Made by a program: the position numbers and the translations under genes
Assembly (NCBI GenBank): GCA_964439265.1
Contig: CAYTOA010000002.1
Location: 75,610 to 139,609, forward strand
DNA: 64,000 nt
Reading direction: 5' to 3'
DNA from: JAGVPT01 sp964439265
Lineage (GTDB): Bacteria > Bacteroidota > Ignavibacteria > UBA10030 > UBA8401
The notes under the pieces: model-generated
Database searches by the model: none
What the model was told of the DNA's origin: nothing
What the model saw: the letters and a program-made list of their open reading frames with translations, nothing else
In this document: positions 37,015-46,747 of the stretch, in pieces
How the letters are laid out: each line of letters opens with the position of its first letter
How positions within the stretch are numbered: position 1 is the stretch's first letter

Positions 37015-38715
37015 ATGCGTTTTTCCAAGGGCTTTCTCCCGACAGTAAAAGAAGTACCTGCCGACGCTGTCATACCAAGCCACCAGTTGATGCTTCGCGC
37101 CGGATTGATGCGTCCGTTGGGCGCCGGAATCTATTCCTTCCTTCCCCTCGGCTATGCCGTCATGAAAAAGGTCATTCAAATTGTCCGGGAAGAAATGGAC
37201 GCAATAGGAGGACAGGAGTTCCTTCTCCCTGCGTTGAATCCTCTCGAGTTGTGGGAAGAGACCGGAAGGGTGAAGGCGTTCGGCGATACGATGTTTCACA
37301 TCAAGAACCGCCCTCTAGTTCTTGCGCCGACACACGAGGAAGTGATGACTTCGATCGCGAGAAATCACATCAGATCCTATAAGGACATGCCGCAGATCTG
37401 GTACCAGATACAGACCAAGTTCCGGAACGAGCCGAGGCCGAAATCGGGGGTCCTTCGCGGAAGGCAGTTCCTGATGAAGGATTCGTACAGCCTCGATTCT
37501 TCGTGGGAGGGATTGGATGCGAGTTACGATCTTCACGCCGGCGCTTACAAGAAGATCTACTCGCGGTGCGGCCTGGATTTTTTCATCGTCGGTGCGTCGA
37601 GTGGTGCGATGGGAGGAAGCGGTTCGCAGGAGTTTATGGTGGAATCCGATGCCGGCGAAGATACCGTCGCCGTCTGCGATCAATGCCGCTATGCGGCGAA
37701 TGTCGAGGTAGCAAGGTCAGGCGTTGCCAGCGCAGTGCGGTTGACGGAAAATAAACCAGTTGAAGAAATTCATACTCCCAATATAAAGACGATCGACGAA
37801 CTTGCAAAATTTTTAAGCGTCGATACGAAGCGCTGCGCGAAATCACTCGTGTATATCAGCGAGGGAAATCCGATCCTCATCTTTATGATGGGAAACGACC
37901 AGTTGAATGAAACGAAACTCCGCGCCATTCTCAGCGCAGATGTGCGCCCTGCCGAGCCCGGCGAATTATCCGCGCTGACGGGAGCCGACGCAGGCTCGAT
38001 CGGTCCGGTTGGATTGAAAGCAAAATTCAGAATATTTGCGGACAAGCGGCTGGAGGGGGCCAACGGGTTGATCAGCGGCGCGAACAAGAACGACTATCAT
38101 TTAGCGAACATCGACTTTAATCGGGATGTCACGATCGAAAATTATGTCGATGTCCGGACGGTTGAAAATGGCGAACCATGCCCCAATTGCTCAACGCCCC
38201 TGAGGATCGTGAAAGGAATCGAAGCCGGTCATATTTTCAAGCTCGGTACAAAATATTCAGTGAGCCTGAAGGCGAATTATTTGGACGACAAGGGGAAAGA
38301 GCAGCCGATCATCATGGGAAGTTACGGCATCGGCATCGACCGTATCATCGCCTGCCATATTGAACAGCATCATGACGATAAAGGGATTATCTGGAGCAAA
38401 TCCATCGCTCCGTATGACATTCATCTCGTTTGCGTCAACGTGAACTCGGAACCAGTGCTCGCGAAGGCGGAAGAATTGTATCTTCAGCTGAATGAAAAGA
38501 AATTCGACGTGTTATACGACGACAGGACCAACGTCACTCCCGGCTTTAAGTTCAACGACGCGGATCTCCTTGGAATGCCTTTGCAGGTCGTCGTCGGAGA
38601 TAAGAATCTGAAGATCGGCCAGATCGAGCTGAAGGACCGAGCAACCGGCAAGCGGTGGACAGTGCCGGTCGACAAGCTTCTCGATGAAGTAGCCAGCTTT
38701 TTTCATAAGAGCTGA
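37015..38715 (+). CDS. proS: Prolyl-tRNA synthetase
   Basis: 566 residues, the usual length of the bacterial form that has an editing insertion. Class II motifs are visible: the N-terminal HQLMLRAGLMRPLGAGIYSF, motif 2 around QTKFRNEPRPKSGVLRGRQF, and motif 3 near GSYGIGIDRI. The editing (INS) domain occupies about 225-385 (CAKSLVYISEGNPILIFMMG). The C-terminal anticodon-binding domain is about 460-566. It charges tRNA-Pro and hydrolyses Ala-tRNA-Pro. No leader structure such as a T-box was seen in the 200 bases before it. Confidence 0.97.
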   Translation: MRFSKGFLPTVKEVPADAVIPSHQLMLRAGLMRPLGAGIYSFLPLGYAVMKKVIQIVREEMDAIGGQEFLLPALNPLELWEETGRVKAFGDTMFHIKNRPLVLAPTHEEVMTSIARNHIRSYKDMPQIWYQIQTKFRNEPRPKSGVLRGRQFLMKDSYSLDSSWEGLDASYDLHAGAYKKIYSRCGLDFFIVGASSGAMGGSGSQEFMVESDAGEDTVAVCDQCRYAANVEVARSGVASAVRLTENKPVEEIHTPNIKTIDELAKFLSVDTKRCAKSLVYISEGNPILIFMMGNDQLNETKLRAILSADVRPAEPGELSALTGADAGSIGPVGLKAKFRIFADKRLEGANGLISGANKNDYHLANIDFNRDVTIENYVDVRTVENGEPCPNCSTPLRIVKGIEAGHIFKLGTKYSVSLKANYLDDKGKEQPIIMGSYGIGIDRIIACHIEQHHDDKGIIWSKSIAPYDIHLVCVNVNSEPVLAKAEELYLQLNEKKFDVLYDDRTNVTPGFKFNDADLLGMPLQVVVGDKNLKIGQIELKDRATGKRWTVPVDKLLDEVASFFHKS

Positions 38716-38799
38716 AGAACGTTCAGCCATCGGTGATGTGAGAGACGTTGCGAGAACTTCTTCGCCCCCGGAATCATCATTCCTCATACCAAAGAACAA

Positions 38800-40221
38800 A
38801 TGACAAGGCAGTTTAAATTTCTCGTTGGCGGTGAATGGCGATCTTCCGACGAGAGAGCATATATTGCCAACCCGTTCAACGGAACTGCCGTTGGCGTGGT
38901 ATCGCTGGCGGGTGAAAGAGACGTTGATGAAGCCATCGGACTCTCTGCTGATGCGTATTCAGCGATGCGGATGCTCTCCGGGTATGAACGGTCGAAGATA
39001 CTCACACGGATAGCGCAGTCCATCGATAAACGGCGCGCGGAGTTTGCCGAGCTGATTACGAATGAATCAGGAAAGCCGATTCGTTTTTCGAATGCCGAGG
39101 TAGACCGGGCAATTTCAACCTTTTCTATTGCCTCGGAAGAGGCGACGCGCATTAATGGAGAGGTAATCCCCCTCGACGGGACGAGCACGGCGAAAAATCG
39201 AAACGGAATTCTCACCCGGTTTCCGGTCGGTCCCGTTGCGTGCATCTCGCCGTTCAATTTCCCTCTGAATCTTATCGCCCACAAGATCGGTCCCGCGGTG
39301 GCGGCGGGCAACAGTTTTATCGTCAAGCCTCCGCCTCAGTCTCCATTGACGTCGCTCCTTCTCGGCGAGTGCCTTGTTGATTCAGGCCTTCCATTGGGTG
39401 CGGTCAACATTCTTCCGGCATCGAACACGACGGCGGAATTACTCGTGACTGACCCGCGAATTGCAATGCTGAGCTTTACCGGAAGTGCGCGCGTCGGATG
39501 GGATCTGAAGCAGAAAGCGGGCAAAAAGAAAGTACTCCTCGAGCTCGGAGGCAACGCTGCAGTTATCGTCGACAAAACTGCTGACATCAACCTTGCTGTC
39601 GAACGATGCGTCCTCGGCGGGTTTGCTTACGCGGGACAGGTGTGCATCAAAGTTCAAAGAATCATTGTGCACAAAAACGTCTACAGCGAATTCGAATTGA
39701 AATTCCTTGAAGCCTGCTCGGAGGTAAAGACGGGAAATCCTCTGGAGAACAATACTATCGTCGGCCCAATGATCAGTCTCGCAGAAGCGGAAAGGGTCGA
39801 GCAGTGGGTGAATGAAGCGGTCGCTGAAGGCGCGAACATTGCATGGGGAGGGAAAAGGAAGGGCTCAATGTTTGAGCCGACCGTACTGGATTCAATCAAA
39901 CCGACCATGAAAGTCTGCAGCGAGGAGATCTTCGGGCCTGTTGTGACTCTGCAGAGCGTAGCTTCAATTGAAAATGCCGTTGAGGAAGTGAACAATTCAC
40001 GATATGGATTGCAGGCTGGGATTTTCTCAAGCGATGTCAAATCCATTATGTATGCATACAAACATCTGAACGTAGGGGGCGTTATTGCCAATGATTATCC
40101 GAGCTTTCGCGTGGATAACATGCCGTATGGCGGCGTGAAGGATTCGGGCTTTGGCCGGGAAGGCGTTCGTTTTGCGATCCAGGAAATGACCGAGCCGAAG
40201 CTGCTCGTGATGGAATTTTGA
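38800..40221 (+). CDS. NAD(P)+-dependent aldehyde dehydrogenase
   Basis: 473 residues with complete ALDH signatures: Asn153 in PFNFPLN, cofactor loop FTGS (226-229), general base Glu248 in LLELGGN and nucleophile Cys282 in AGQVCIKVQR, plus the late EEIFGPVV. The exact substrate is not readable. The sequence resembles broad short-chain, lactaldehyde or glyceraldehyde-3-phosphate-type dehydrogenases. It lies 84 bases after proS and 212 before dnaE, with a 7-bp repeat array beginning four bases after its stop. Confidence 0.93.
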   Translation: MTRQFKFLVGGEWRSSDERAYIANPFNGTAVGVVSLAGERDVDEAIGLSADAYSAMRMLSGYERSKILTRIAQSIDKRRAEFAELITNESGKPIRFSNAEVDRAISTFSIASEEATRINGEVIPLDGTSTAKNRNGILTRFPVGPVACISPFNFPLNLIAHKIGPAVAAGNSFIVKPPPQSPLTSLLLGECLVDSGLPLGAVNILPASNTTAELLVTDPRIAMLSFTGSARVGWDLKQKAGKKKVLLELGGNAAVIVDKTADINLAVERCVLGGFAYAGQVCIKVQRIIVHKNVYSEFELKFLEACSEVKTGNPLENNTIVGPMISLAEAERVEQWVNEAVAEGANIAWGGKRKGSMFEPTVLDSIKPTMKVCSEEIFGPVVTLQSVASIENAVEEVNNSRYGLQAGIFSSDVKSIMYAYKHLNVGGVIANDYPSFRVDNMPYGGVKDSGFGREGVRFAIQEMTEPKLLVMEF

Positions 40222-40224
40222 GGA

Positions 40225-40273
40225 CAGTAACCAGTAATCAGTAAGCAGTAATCAGTGAATAGTAAATGGTAAC
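40225..40273 (+). repeat. Heptanucleotide tandem array, seven units (CAGTAAN type)
   Basis: Seven consecutive 7-mers starting at 40225. The first four are CAGTAA plus one variable base. The last three (CAGTGAA, TAGTAAA, TGGTAAC) are diverged. The phase is kept without insertions. Confidence 0.88.
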
Positions 40274-40353
40274 CTGGGATTGAAATAATTCGCCATCTCT
40301 TAGGCGGTTCAGAACAAATGGTAGGCATCCAATAGCTACTACCCACGATTTCT

Positions 40354-40430
40354 GACCTAGAACCTAAAGCCTAGAGCTTAAGACGTAAAACTTAGGACCT
40401 AAAACGTAGAACTTAAAACCTAGAACTCAA
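40354..40430 (+). repeat. Heptanucleotide tandem array, eleven units (AACCTAR type), abutting dnaE
   Basis: Eleven in-phase 7-mers of consensus RACNTAR (AACCTAA, AACTTAA, AACGTAG and similar) run from 40354 to 40430. The dnaE GTG start follows after three C. No Shine-Dalgarno can be found, so the array forms the translation leader of dnaE. Confidence 0.9.
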
Positions 40431-40433
40431 CCC

Positions 40434-43400
40434 GTGCCTCAGTTCATTCATCTTCATAATCATACTCATTACAGTTTGCTCGACGGAGCTACCACTGTCG
40501 AATCCCTGTTGAACGCGGCGCTGGAACACAAAATGCCTGCTGTTGCGCTCACCGACCACGGCGTCATGTCCGGCGCTATCGAATTCTATAAGAAAGCGAA
40601 GAAGAAAGGCATCAAGCCGATCATCGGCTCGGAGTTTTATATCGTCACGAAGGGAAGTCGGTTCGACAGGGGACAGATGGCGCAGTCGGATACTCTCCGC
40701 GGTGAAGGAAAATCAAAAGGAAGGGGCGTGTATCACCACCTTGTGCTGCTGGCGAAAAATGAAAAAGGGTACAGAAACCTTCTCAAGCTTACGACGCTGG
40801 CGCACACGGAAGGCTTCTACTATAAGCCGCGCATAGATTTTGAATTATTGACGCAATATCACGAAGGCGTTATTGCTCTCTCTGCCTGCGCGAACGGCGT
40901 TGTGGCTGCCCACCTGGTGAATAATAATTACGCCGAGGCGCGAGACATCGCGATGATGTACAAGAACCTGATGGGCGACGATTTCTATCTTGAGATTCAG
41001 AACCATAATTCCGAAGTAGAAAAGAACGTTCTGGAAGGAATGCCCCGCTTGTCGAAGGAGCTGTCGATCAAGCTCATCGCAACCAACGACGTGCATTACA
41101 TCAAACCGGAACATGCCGTTGCACATAACATCATGCTGCTTATTCCCGATGCGAGCAGCACGAATATTCCGGACATCTCGAAACTTCGGTACGGAACCGA
41201 CCAGATCTATTTTAAATCCGCTGAGGAAATGTCGACGCTTTTCAAGGAATATCCGGAGTCGATTGAGAACACGGTTGAAGTCGCGGATAAGTGTAATCTC
41301 GAGCTGGATCTCAAGACGAACTACATGCCTAAGTTTCCGATCCCCCCCGACGCGGGCGTCTCCACGCTTGAAGATTATCTGGATAAACTTGCACAAGAGG
41401 GACTGCGAAACCGGTTTTCCGCTATCACGCCGGCCATCGATTCGCGCATGAAGCATGAACTCGGGGTCATCCGGAAAATGGGATATGCGGGATATTTTTT
41501 GATCGTCGCGGATTTTATTCGGGCGGCCCGGGAAATGGGAGTCATGGTCGGACCCGGAAGAGGGAGCGCGGCGGGAAGCATCGTTTCCTATTCTCTCGGC
41601 ATTACCAGTGTTGACCCGCTGAAGTATGACCTCCTCTTCGAGCGGTTTCTCAACCCGGACCGTATCAGCATGCCGGACATCGACGTCGACTTTTCCGACA
41701 ACAAACGGGAAAAAGTCATCGACTACGTGAGAAAAAAGTACGGCGAAGAATCCGTCTCACAGATCATAACGTTCGGCACGCTCTCTTCCCGTGCTGTGCT
41801 CAAAGACGTGGCGCGCGTGCTCGGGATCCCGCTTTCCGTCGTCGAACCGGTGACAAAGCAGATCCCAGTCAACCAGGGTAAAGTGATGCCGATCGCTGAA
41901 GCGCTTGAGACGGTGCCCGAATTGAAACCCTTCCGCGACAGCAAAGACCCCAAAATCCAAATGCTAATCCAGGTTTCAAAAGTTCTTGAGGGAATGAACC
42001 GCAATGCGTCGACGCACGCTGCAGGCGTCGTCATTGCGCCGGCGGCCATAAGCAATTTTGTCCCGATGTACAAGTCGCCTTCCACAGAACTCATGACGCA
42101 GTACACCATGAAGGACCTGGAGGATGCAGGGCTTTTGAAGATGGACTTTCTGGGACTAAGAACTCTGACAGTTCTTGAGAACGCGCTCGAGTTGATCATG
42201 AAGAATCATGGAGTGACGCTCGATCTTGACGCACTTCCGGAGACCGATCAAAAGACGTTCGAACTGTTCCACAAAGGACAAACGGTGGCCGTATTTCAGT
42301 TTGAAAGTTCGGGAATGCAGGACTGGCTCCGGAAATTGCGTCCGACGTCGATCAGTGACCTTGTCGCGATGAACGCACTCTATCGCCCCGGGCCGATGGA
42401 AAACATCGGCGATTTCATCAAACGGAAACACGGACAACAGAAGATCGAGTATCTTCATCCGAAGCTGGAAGAAACGCTGCGAGAAACATACGGCGTTATC
42501 GTGTACCAGGAACAGGTCATGCGGATCGCCAGCGACATCGCAGGCTTTACTCTAGCGGAAGCCGATTTGATGAGAAGGGCGATGGGGAAGAAGGACAAGG
42601 CTGCGATGGCCAGCCAGAAGAACAAGTTTATCGAAGGCGCCCGGAAAACGAACGCCATTGGCCAAGAGCTCGCCGAAGAGATCTATGATCTGATCGAAAA
42701 GTTTGCCTCTTACGGATTCAACAAATCCCACAGCGTCGCGTATTCAGTCGTTGCCTACCAAACGGCCTATTTGAAAGCCCACTATCCCGCCGAATATATG
42801 GCCGCTACGCTTACGTCGGAAATCGGCAACACGGACAAGATCGTGCTGCTCATCGACGACTGCCGGAAAATGGGCATCGAAGTCCTCCCTCCGGACGTTA
42901 ACGAAAGCGAGCCCAATTTTTCGGTCTCCAAGAACGGCATTCGTTTTGGAATGGCGGGCATAAAGAATGTCGGCGTGAACGCCGTTGAAGCCATGATCCG
43001 CGCCCGGGCGGAAGGAAAGAAATTTTCTTCATTGTTCGATTTCTGCAAAGGCGTGGATCTCCGCGTCGTGAACAAGAAAACCATTGAGAGTCTGATCGTT
43101 GCCGGCGCCTTCGATTCGTTGAACAGGAACCGGGCTCAAATGCTGAATGCCGTCGAGCAGACGATAGCAGCGGCGCAGAATATTCAGGCCCATTCCGAAC
43201 GGGGACAATCGAATCTCTTTGACGGCACCGGGTCGAAGGATTCACCGCTATCTGCGCCTGCACTGCCGGCCCTTCCGATGTGGTCCGAATCGGAGAAACT
43301 GTCGCACGAAAAAGCAGTCCTTGGTTTTTACGTCTCGGGACACCCGCTGCTCAAGTATGAGAACGAGATCAATTCCTTCGCGACGCTCCATCTCGGCGAC

Positions 43401-43919
43401 GTCGAGGGAGTGAAGAACGGAACCGTGCGTGCCGGCGGCATTATCGCGGCAGTGAAGAAGAAGATCGATAAGAACAACCGGACCATGGCATTCATGACCC
43501 TCGAAGATTTTACCGGGAAGGCCGAGTGCGTCGTCTTTTCGAGCTTGTACAAGAAACACGAAGAATTGTTGAAGCCCGAATCGATGGTGTTCGTCGAAGG
43601 GAACGGAGAGGTCAGCGGAGACGTGATCAAGATCGTCGCGACCGATATCATTGCGATGGACAAAGTACGTGAAAAATTCGCCAAGAGAGTTTTCTTTCTC
43701 ATTAATGCCGATGAAATAGACGGAGCAAAAATGACAACCCTGCAGCAGACGATGGACAAGAACAAAGGGAACTGCAGTTGTTATTTCAATGTTATAGGTA
43801 AAGAATTCGCAGAACAGCAGGTCTACGTCTCCCGGAAATATTCGGTGAATCCGACGGACCAGTTCATAGAAAGTGTGAGATCGATCTTAGGGAAAAACGC
43901 TATAAAGGTATCAGCGTAA
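40434..43919 (+). CDS. dnaE: DNA polymerase III alpha subunit
   Basis: 1161 residues from a GTG. The start is fixed by homology, since the product must begin shortly before the PHP motif HLHNHTHYSLLDG (residues 6-18). Domains: PHP (1-280), polymerase palm and thumb with the catalytic PDIDVDFSD (about 413-421) and the GRGSAAGS motif, fingers (about 520-820 with VYQEQVMRIA and FNKSHSVAYSVVAYQTAYLK), helix-hairpin-helix (about 860-930) and an OB domain (about 1010-1090). This is the main replicative polymerase of DnaE1 type. Three bases separate it from the 7-bp repeat array. Confidence 0.98.
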   Translation: MPQFIHLHNHTHYSLLDGATTVESLLNAALEHKMPAVALTDHGVMSGAIEFYKKAKKKGIKPIIGSEFYIVTKGSRFDRGQMAQSDTLRGEGKSKGRGVYHHLVLLAKNEKGYRNLLKLTTLAHTEGFYYKPRIDFELLTQYHEGVIALSACANGVVAAHLVNNNYAEARDIAMMYKNLMGDDFYLEIQNHNSEVEKNVLEGMPRLSKELSIKLIATNDVHYIKPEHAVAHNIMLLIPDASSTNIPDISKLRYGTDQIYFKSAEEMSTLFKEYPESIENTVEVADKCNLELDLKTNYMPKFPIPPDAGVSTLEDYLDKLAQEGLRNRFSAITPAIDSRMKHELGVIRKMGYAGYFLIVADFIRAAREMGVMVGPGRGSAAGSIVSYSLGITSVDPLKYDLLFERFLNPDRISMPDIDVDFSDNKREKVIDYVRKKYGEESVSQIITFGTLSSRAVLKDVARVLGIPLSVVEPVTKQIPVNQGKVMPIAEALETVPELKPFRDSKDPKIQMLIQVSKVLEGMNRNASTHAAGVVIAPAAISNFVPMYKSPSTELMTQYTMKDLEDAGLLKMDFLGLRTLTVLENALELIMKNHGVTLDLDALPETDQKTFELFHKGQTVAVFQFESSGMQDWLRKLRPTSISDLVAMNALYRPGPMENIGDFIKRKHGQQKIEYLHPKLEETLRETYGVIVYQEQVMRIASDIAGFTLAEADLMRRAMGKKDKAAMASQKNKFIEGARKTNAIGQELAEEIYDLIEKFASYGFNKSHSVAYSVVAYQTAYLKAHYPAEYMAATLTSEIGNTDKIVLLIDDCRKMGIEVLPPDVNESEPNFSVSKNGIRFGMAGIKNVGVNAVEAMIRARAEGKKFSSLFDFCKGVDLRVVNKKTIESLIVAGAFDSLNRNRAQMLNAVEQTIAAAQNIQAHSERGQSNLFDGTGSKDSPLSAPALPALPMWSESEKLSHEKAVLGFYVSGHPLLKYENEINSFATLHLGDVEGVKNGTVRAGGIIAAVKKKIDKNNRTMAFMTLEDFTGKAECVVFSSLYKKHEELLKPESMVFVEGNGEVSGDVIKIVATDIIAMDKVREKFAKRVFFLINADEIDGAKMTTLQQTMDKNKGNCSCYFNVIGKEFAEQQVYVSRKYSVNPTDQFIESVRSILGKNAIKVSA

Positions 43920-43940
43920 TTATTCACAAAGGAGAAGTAC

Positions 43941-44264
43941 ATGAAGCCAGTCGAAGTAAATGATGCTAATTTTCAATCCGAGGTGATCGATTCAACCACG
44001 CCGGTGCTTGTCGATTTTTGGGCAGATTGGTGCGGCCCGTGCAAAATGATCGCACCGTACGTGGAGGAGATTGCGACGGAGTACGACGGCAAACTTAAAG
44101 TCGGAAAACTTGATGTCGACGCCAACCCCGCCGTTTCGATGCAATACGGGATCCGAAGCATTCCAACGCTGTTGGTTTTTAAAGGAGGGAAGGTCGTGGA
44201 GCAGATCGTCGGTGCGATGCCGAAGAGAAACCTTGTTGAAAAAGTAAGCCGCCACATGGCGTAA
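43941..44264 (+). CDS. trxA: Thioredoxin
   Basis: 107 residues with the active site WCGPC (30-34), the preceding VDFWAD and the cis-proline IRSIPTLLVFKGG. AAGGAG precedes the start. It reduces protein disulfides in the cytoplasm. It follows dnaE by 21 bases and is closed by a strong bidirectional terminator, so it may be co-transcribed with dnaE. Confidence 0.97.
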   Translation: MKPVEVNDANFQSEVIDSTTPVLVDFWADWCGPCKMIAPYVEEIATEYDGKLKVGKLDVDANPAVSMQYGIRSIPTLLVFKGGKVVEQIVGAMPKRNLVEKVSRHMA

Positions 44265-44283
44265 AAAGGTTAACTGAAACGGT

Positions 44284-44327
44284 AAAAAAAAAGCCTGTCC
44301 TGGATTGCAGGGCAGGCTTCTTTATTA
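44284..44327. terminator. Bidirectional terminator between converging genes
   Basis: AAGCCTGTCCTG (44291-44302) pairs with CAGGGCAGGCTT (44308-44319), with one wobble. A run of A lies to the left and CTTTATT to the right, so it works for trxA (plus) and for the membrane-protein gene (minus). Confidence 0.92.
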
Positions 44328-44361
44328 TGTCGAATCGCAGGCCGCTCGTACCCGCCTCTTT

Positions 44362-44754
44362 TCAGGGCGCTTTCTTAACAACGACTTTTGTGAATAACAA
44401 TCCCATCATCCACACATAGAGAATGATCAGGAATCCGACCGCCGACAGCCACAACATATTGATCCAGCCTCCGGTGAGCATCACGACAAATCCCCCGAAG
44501 CGGATCCAGTCGGACGATTTCGAAGCTATGTTTCTTCTCAGATACGTTCCAAACGATGAGTTCTTGTATTTCTCAAGATTAACTTTGGCGATCAAATACA
44601 ATGAAACGACAGTTGAAGGAATAAATGCAACGCACACAGCAACGATCAGATAATGAAGCCAGAGCAGGTAGACTGCCCCAAACCCGGTCACGAGGTCGGT
44701 CACGAGTTTGATCGGATGTATTTGGCTGTATATTTTTTTCTCTTCAAGAGTCAC
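44362..44754 (-). CDS. Small membrane protein of unknown function
   Basis: 130 residues from a GTG with AAAGGTG six bases upstream. Four predicted membrane helices (about 20-37, 38-56, 84-102 and 103-123) follow a charged N-terminus (TLEEKKIYSQIHPIK). No family recognised. It lies 42 bases downstream of the aldo/keto reductase gene and is probably in the same transcript. Confidence 0.7.
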   Translation of the reverse strand: MTLEEKKIYSQIHPIKLVTDLVTGFGAVYLLWLHYLIVAVCVAFIPSTVVSLYLIAKVNLEKYKNSSFGTYLRRNIASKSSDWIRFGGFVVMLTGGWINMLWLSAVGFLIILYVWMMGLLFTKVVVKKAP

Positions 44755-44796
44755 AGCGGCACCTTTCGATGAGGTTTGCCAAAATCCATTTATTCG

Positions 44797-45681
44797 TCAG
44801 ACTTGACCGATCCACCAGCCGGGGTCATTAGCTTTAAACGCCGCACGGATCGTGTCGTACAACGACTGGGGCAGAGGCCCTTTTTCGATGATCGCAATAT
44901 TATTCTTCAGGTGCTCCGCGCTTGCTGTGCCGACGATACATGAGTGAACACCGGGTGTAAACGCGGAAAACCGGAGAGCGACTTCCTGCCAATCAAGACC
45001 CCTTGGATCCACATCCATTGTTTTCCACCGCCACCAATATTCTTCCGCGTAGTGGCTCACCGGACACTCTGTAAATCTCCATGGGGAGTTTGCTACAGGA
45101 CGTTTGGCAATGACGCCCAATTTCTTTGCGCTTATCGGCCCGGCAAGCGTGTCGATCACCCTCTGGTCGCAGATACTGAGCGAATGCTCCACGCTCCCGA
45201 ATCGTCCGCTCTCAACTGACCATTCAAGAGCTTCGTTTTCACCGGAATATGCGGCGACGCGAATTTTTTGATCGCGCACACCATCCTCCAATGCGCGAAG
45301 CGGTTCGCCCCACTGCAAAGTCCCAATAGGGCATGAATGTAAATGCACGATGTCTATATAATCTGTCTTCAGCAGGCGGAGCGCTTGATCGATGCCGGCG
45401 CGTACACACTCATACGTCCAGTTTTCATACCCGTCGATGCCGTAACCGACTTTTGTGGATAAGACAAACTCGCTTCTTCTGCGGCTAAGATATTTTCCTA
45501 TTCTCTCTTCCGAAAGACCGTATGCTCGCGCCGTGTCAATCAGCGTGATGCCCGAGTCAAGCACCAAATGAAGGAGCGACTCTGCTTCTTGTTCGGAAAG
45601 ATTTTCGCTGCCAATATGCCCCGCACCAAATCCGAGCACCGATACGTTAAGTCCGGTATTACCGAATTTTCTTTGTTCCAT
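44797..45681 (-). CDS. Aldo/keto reductase
   Basis: 294 residues; AAGAGGAT precedes the ATG. A TIM-barrel oxidoreductase with the catalytic tetrad visible as Asp49, Tyr54, Lys77 and His113 or His115 (VHLHS). The N-terminus MEQRKFGNTGLNVSVLGFG is typical. The C-terminal NADP-binding stretch has IVGTASAEHLKNNI. The substrate cannot be deduced. It follows the GNAT gene by 27 bases, on the same strand. Confidence 0.93.
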   Translation of the reverse strand: MEQRKFGNTGLNVSVLGFGAGHIGSENLSEQEAESLLHLVLDSGITLIDTARAYGLSEERIGKYLSRRRSEFVLSTKVGYGIDGYENWTYECVRAGIDQALRLLKTDYIDIVHLHSCPIGTLQWGEPLRALEDGVRDQKIRVAAYSGENEALEWSVESGRFGSVEHSLSICDQRVIDTLAGPISAKKLGVIAKRPVANSPWRFTECPVSHYAEEYWWRWKTMDVDPRGLDWQEVALRFSAFTPGVHSCIVGTASAEHLKNNIAIIEKGPLPQSLYDTIRAAFKANDPGWWIGQV

Positions 45682-45708
45682 AAGATCCTCTTGTGTTAGC
45701 GGATCGTT

Positions 45709-46362
45709 TCAGTATTCTCTAATTGAAGATTCTCTTTCGACAGTCTGACGGAAGGCCCCGGCTGTCGTCTTTTTTCCCTTCCCGAGGACTCTTCTGACCC
45801 GCTGCTTGCTTCCACCACGATTCCCGGCAACCGTGAACCCGGCATTCCTGAACATCGACCGCGTCCCCGTCCACGAGAATTCGGTGATGTATCGGCCGTT
45901 CTTCCCCGGCTTTGTCGGATAGCCTTCAGCGATCTCGATATTTTGATGTTTCATTATTTTGAGAGCATGCTTGAGTAGGGCCGATGCCACGCCTTGACCT
46001 CGATGAGAGCGGCGCACAAAAAAGCAGGGGAGTGACCAAACGCGGTAGGAATCGTCGCACTGCAGCGTTCGCGCCCGGTTCAGCCGGGGAAACGAATCCC
46101 GGGGTCCGAACGTACACCAACCGACGGGCGCTCCGCGGTCGAAGGCAATAACCCCGTGAATTGTTCCCTTCCGCACACCACTGCGAAGACGTGCTTTTGC
46201 TTTTGGGCCTTTCACATCTGACCAATGTTCGCCTTTTTCAATTCTCCAGGCCTGACACCAGCACCCGCCGCATGCACCATTGGCACCAAATAGCTGTTCA
46301 AGCTGCGGCCAGAGTGTAGGGGTCAATTCTCTTATTGTGGAAGAAATCGGAAGTTGCTTCAT
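45709..46362 (-). CDS. GNAT-family N-acetyltransferase
   Basis: 217 residues from the ATG at 46362. A TTG seven codons earlier has no support. The acetyl-CoA loop is in VRRSHRGQGVASALLKHAL. An unusual Cys-rich N-terminal stretch, GACGGCWCQAWR, is shared with a subgroup of GNAT proteins. The C-terminus is very basic (RRVLGKGKKTT). Substrate unknown. First gene of a three-gene minus-strand group with the aldo/keto reductase and the small membrane protein. Confidence 0.85.
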   Translation of the reverse strand: MKQLPISSTIRELTPTLWPQLEQLFGANGACGGCWCQAWRIEKGEHWSDVKGPKAKARLRSGVRKGTIHGVIAFDRGAPVGWCTFGPRDSFPRLNRARTLQCDDSYRVWSLPCFFVRRSHRGQGVASALLKHALKIMKHQNIEIAEGYPTKPGKNGRYITEFSWTGTRSMFRNAGFTVAGNRGGSKQRVRRVLGKGKKTTAGAFRQTVERESSIREY

Positions 46363-46621
46363 GAGTTCGAAGGAAAAACACAAAAAAAAGAATACTTCGT
46401 TAGCGAGGACTTTCCTCAGGAAACAATGGCGGAGGAGGACAACTCATGCATAAATATACCCACGGTTAGGTAAAGATGCAAAGCTGGCGAGAGGAAATGT
46501 AATGGAAAAATTAATGCACTTTCTTAATTAATTCAGGCGTGTTTATTGAGAGAACGGACCGACCTGGGCCAATTGTGAGGACCGAAATCCTGAAACGTGC
46601 ATTCCCAGCGGCTTAATATTA

Positions 46622-46650
46622 TTGAAATTTCCTATGAATTTGTCTATATT
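46622..46650 (+). promoter_or_regulatory. Candidate sigma-70-type promoter for the aspS leader
   Basis: TTGAAA (46622-46627), a 17-base spacer, TATATT (46645-46650). Transcription would start near 46657, so the RNA meets the terminator hairpin after about 25 bases. Confidence 0.55.
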
Positions 46651-46681
46651 GAAAAAGAGAATTAAACAGAATGAACTATGC

Positions 46682-46705
46682 AATCCCGGCATCGGGATTT
46701 TTTTT
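46682..46705 (+). terminator. Terminator or attenuator in the aspS leader
   Basis: AATCCCG (46682-46688), loop GCAT, CGGGATT (46693-46699), then T to 46705. No plus-strand gene lies upstream; the gene to the left is read the other way. The hairpin therefore probably attenuates aspS or ends a very short RNA. The rest of the 385-base gap (46363-46747) shows nothing else clear. Confidence 0.7.
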
Positions 46706-46747
46706 GTTCAGAAGCCAAAAGTACTATAAAAGGGAAAAAGACATTTC

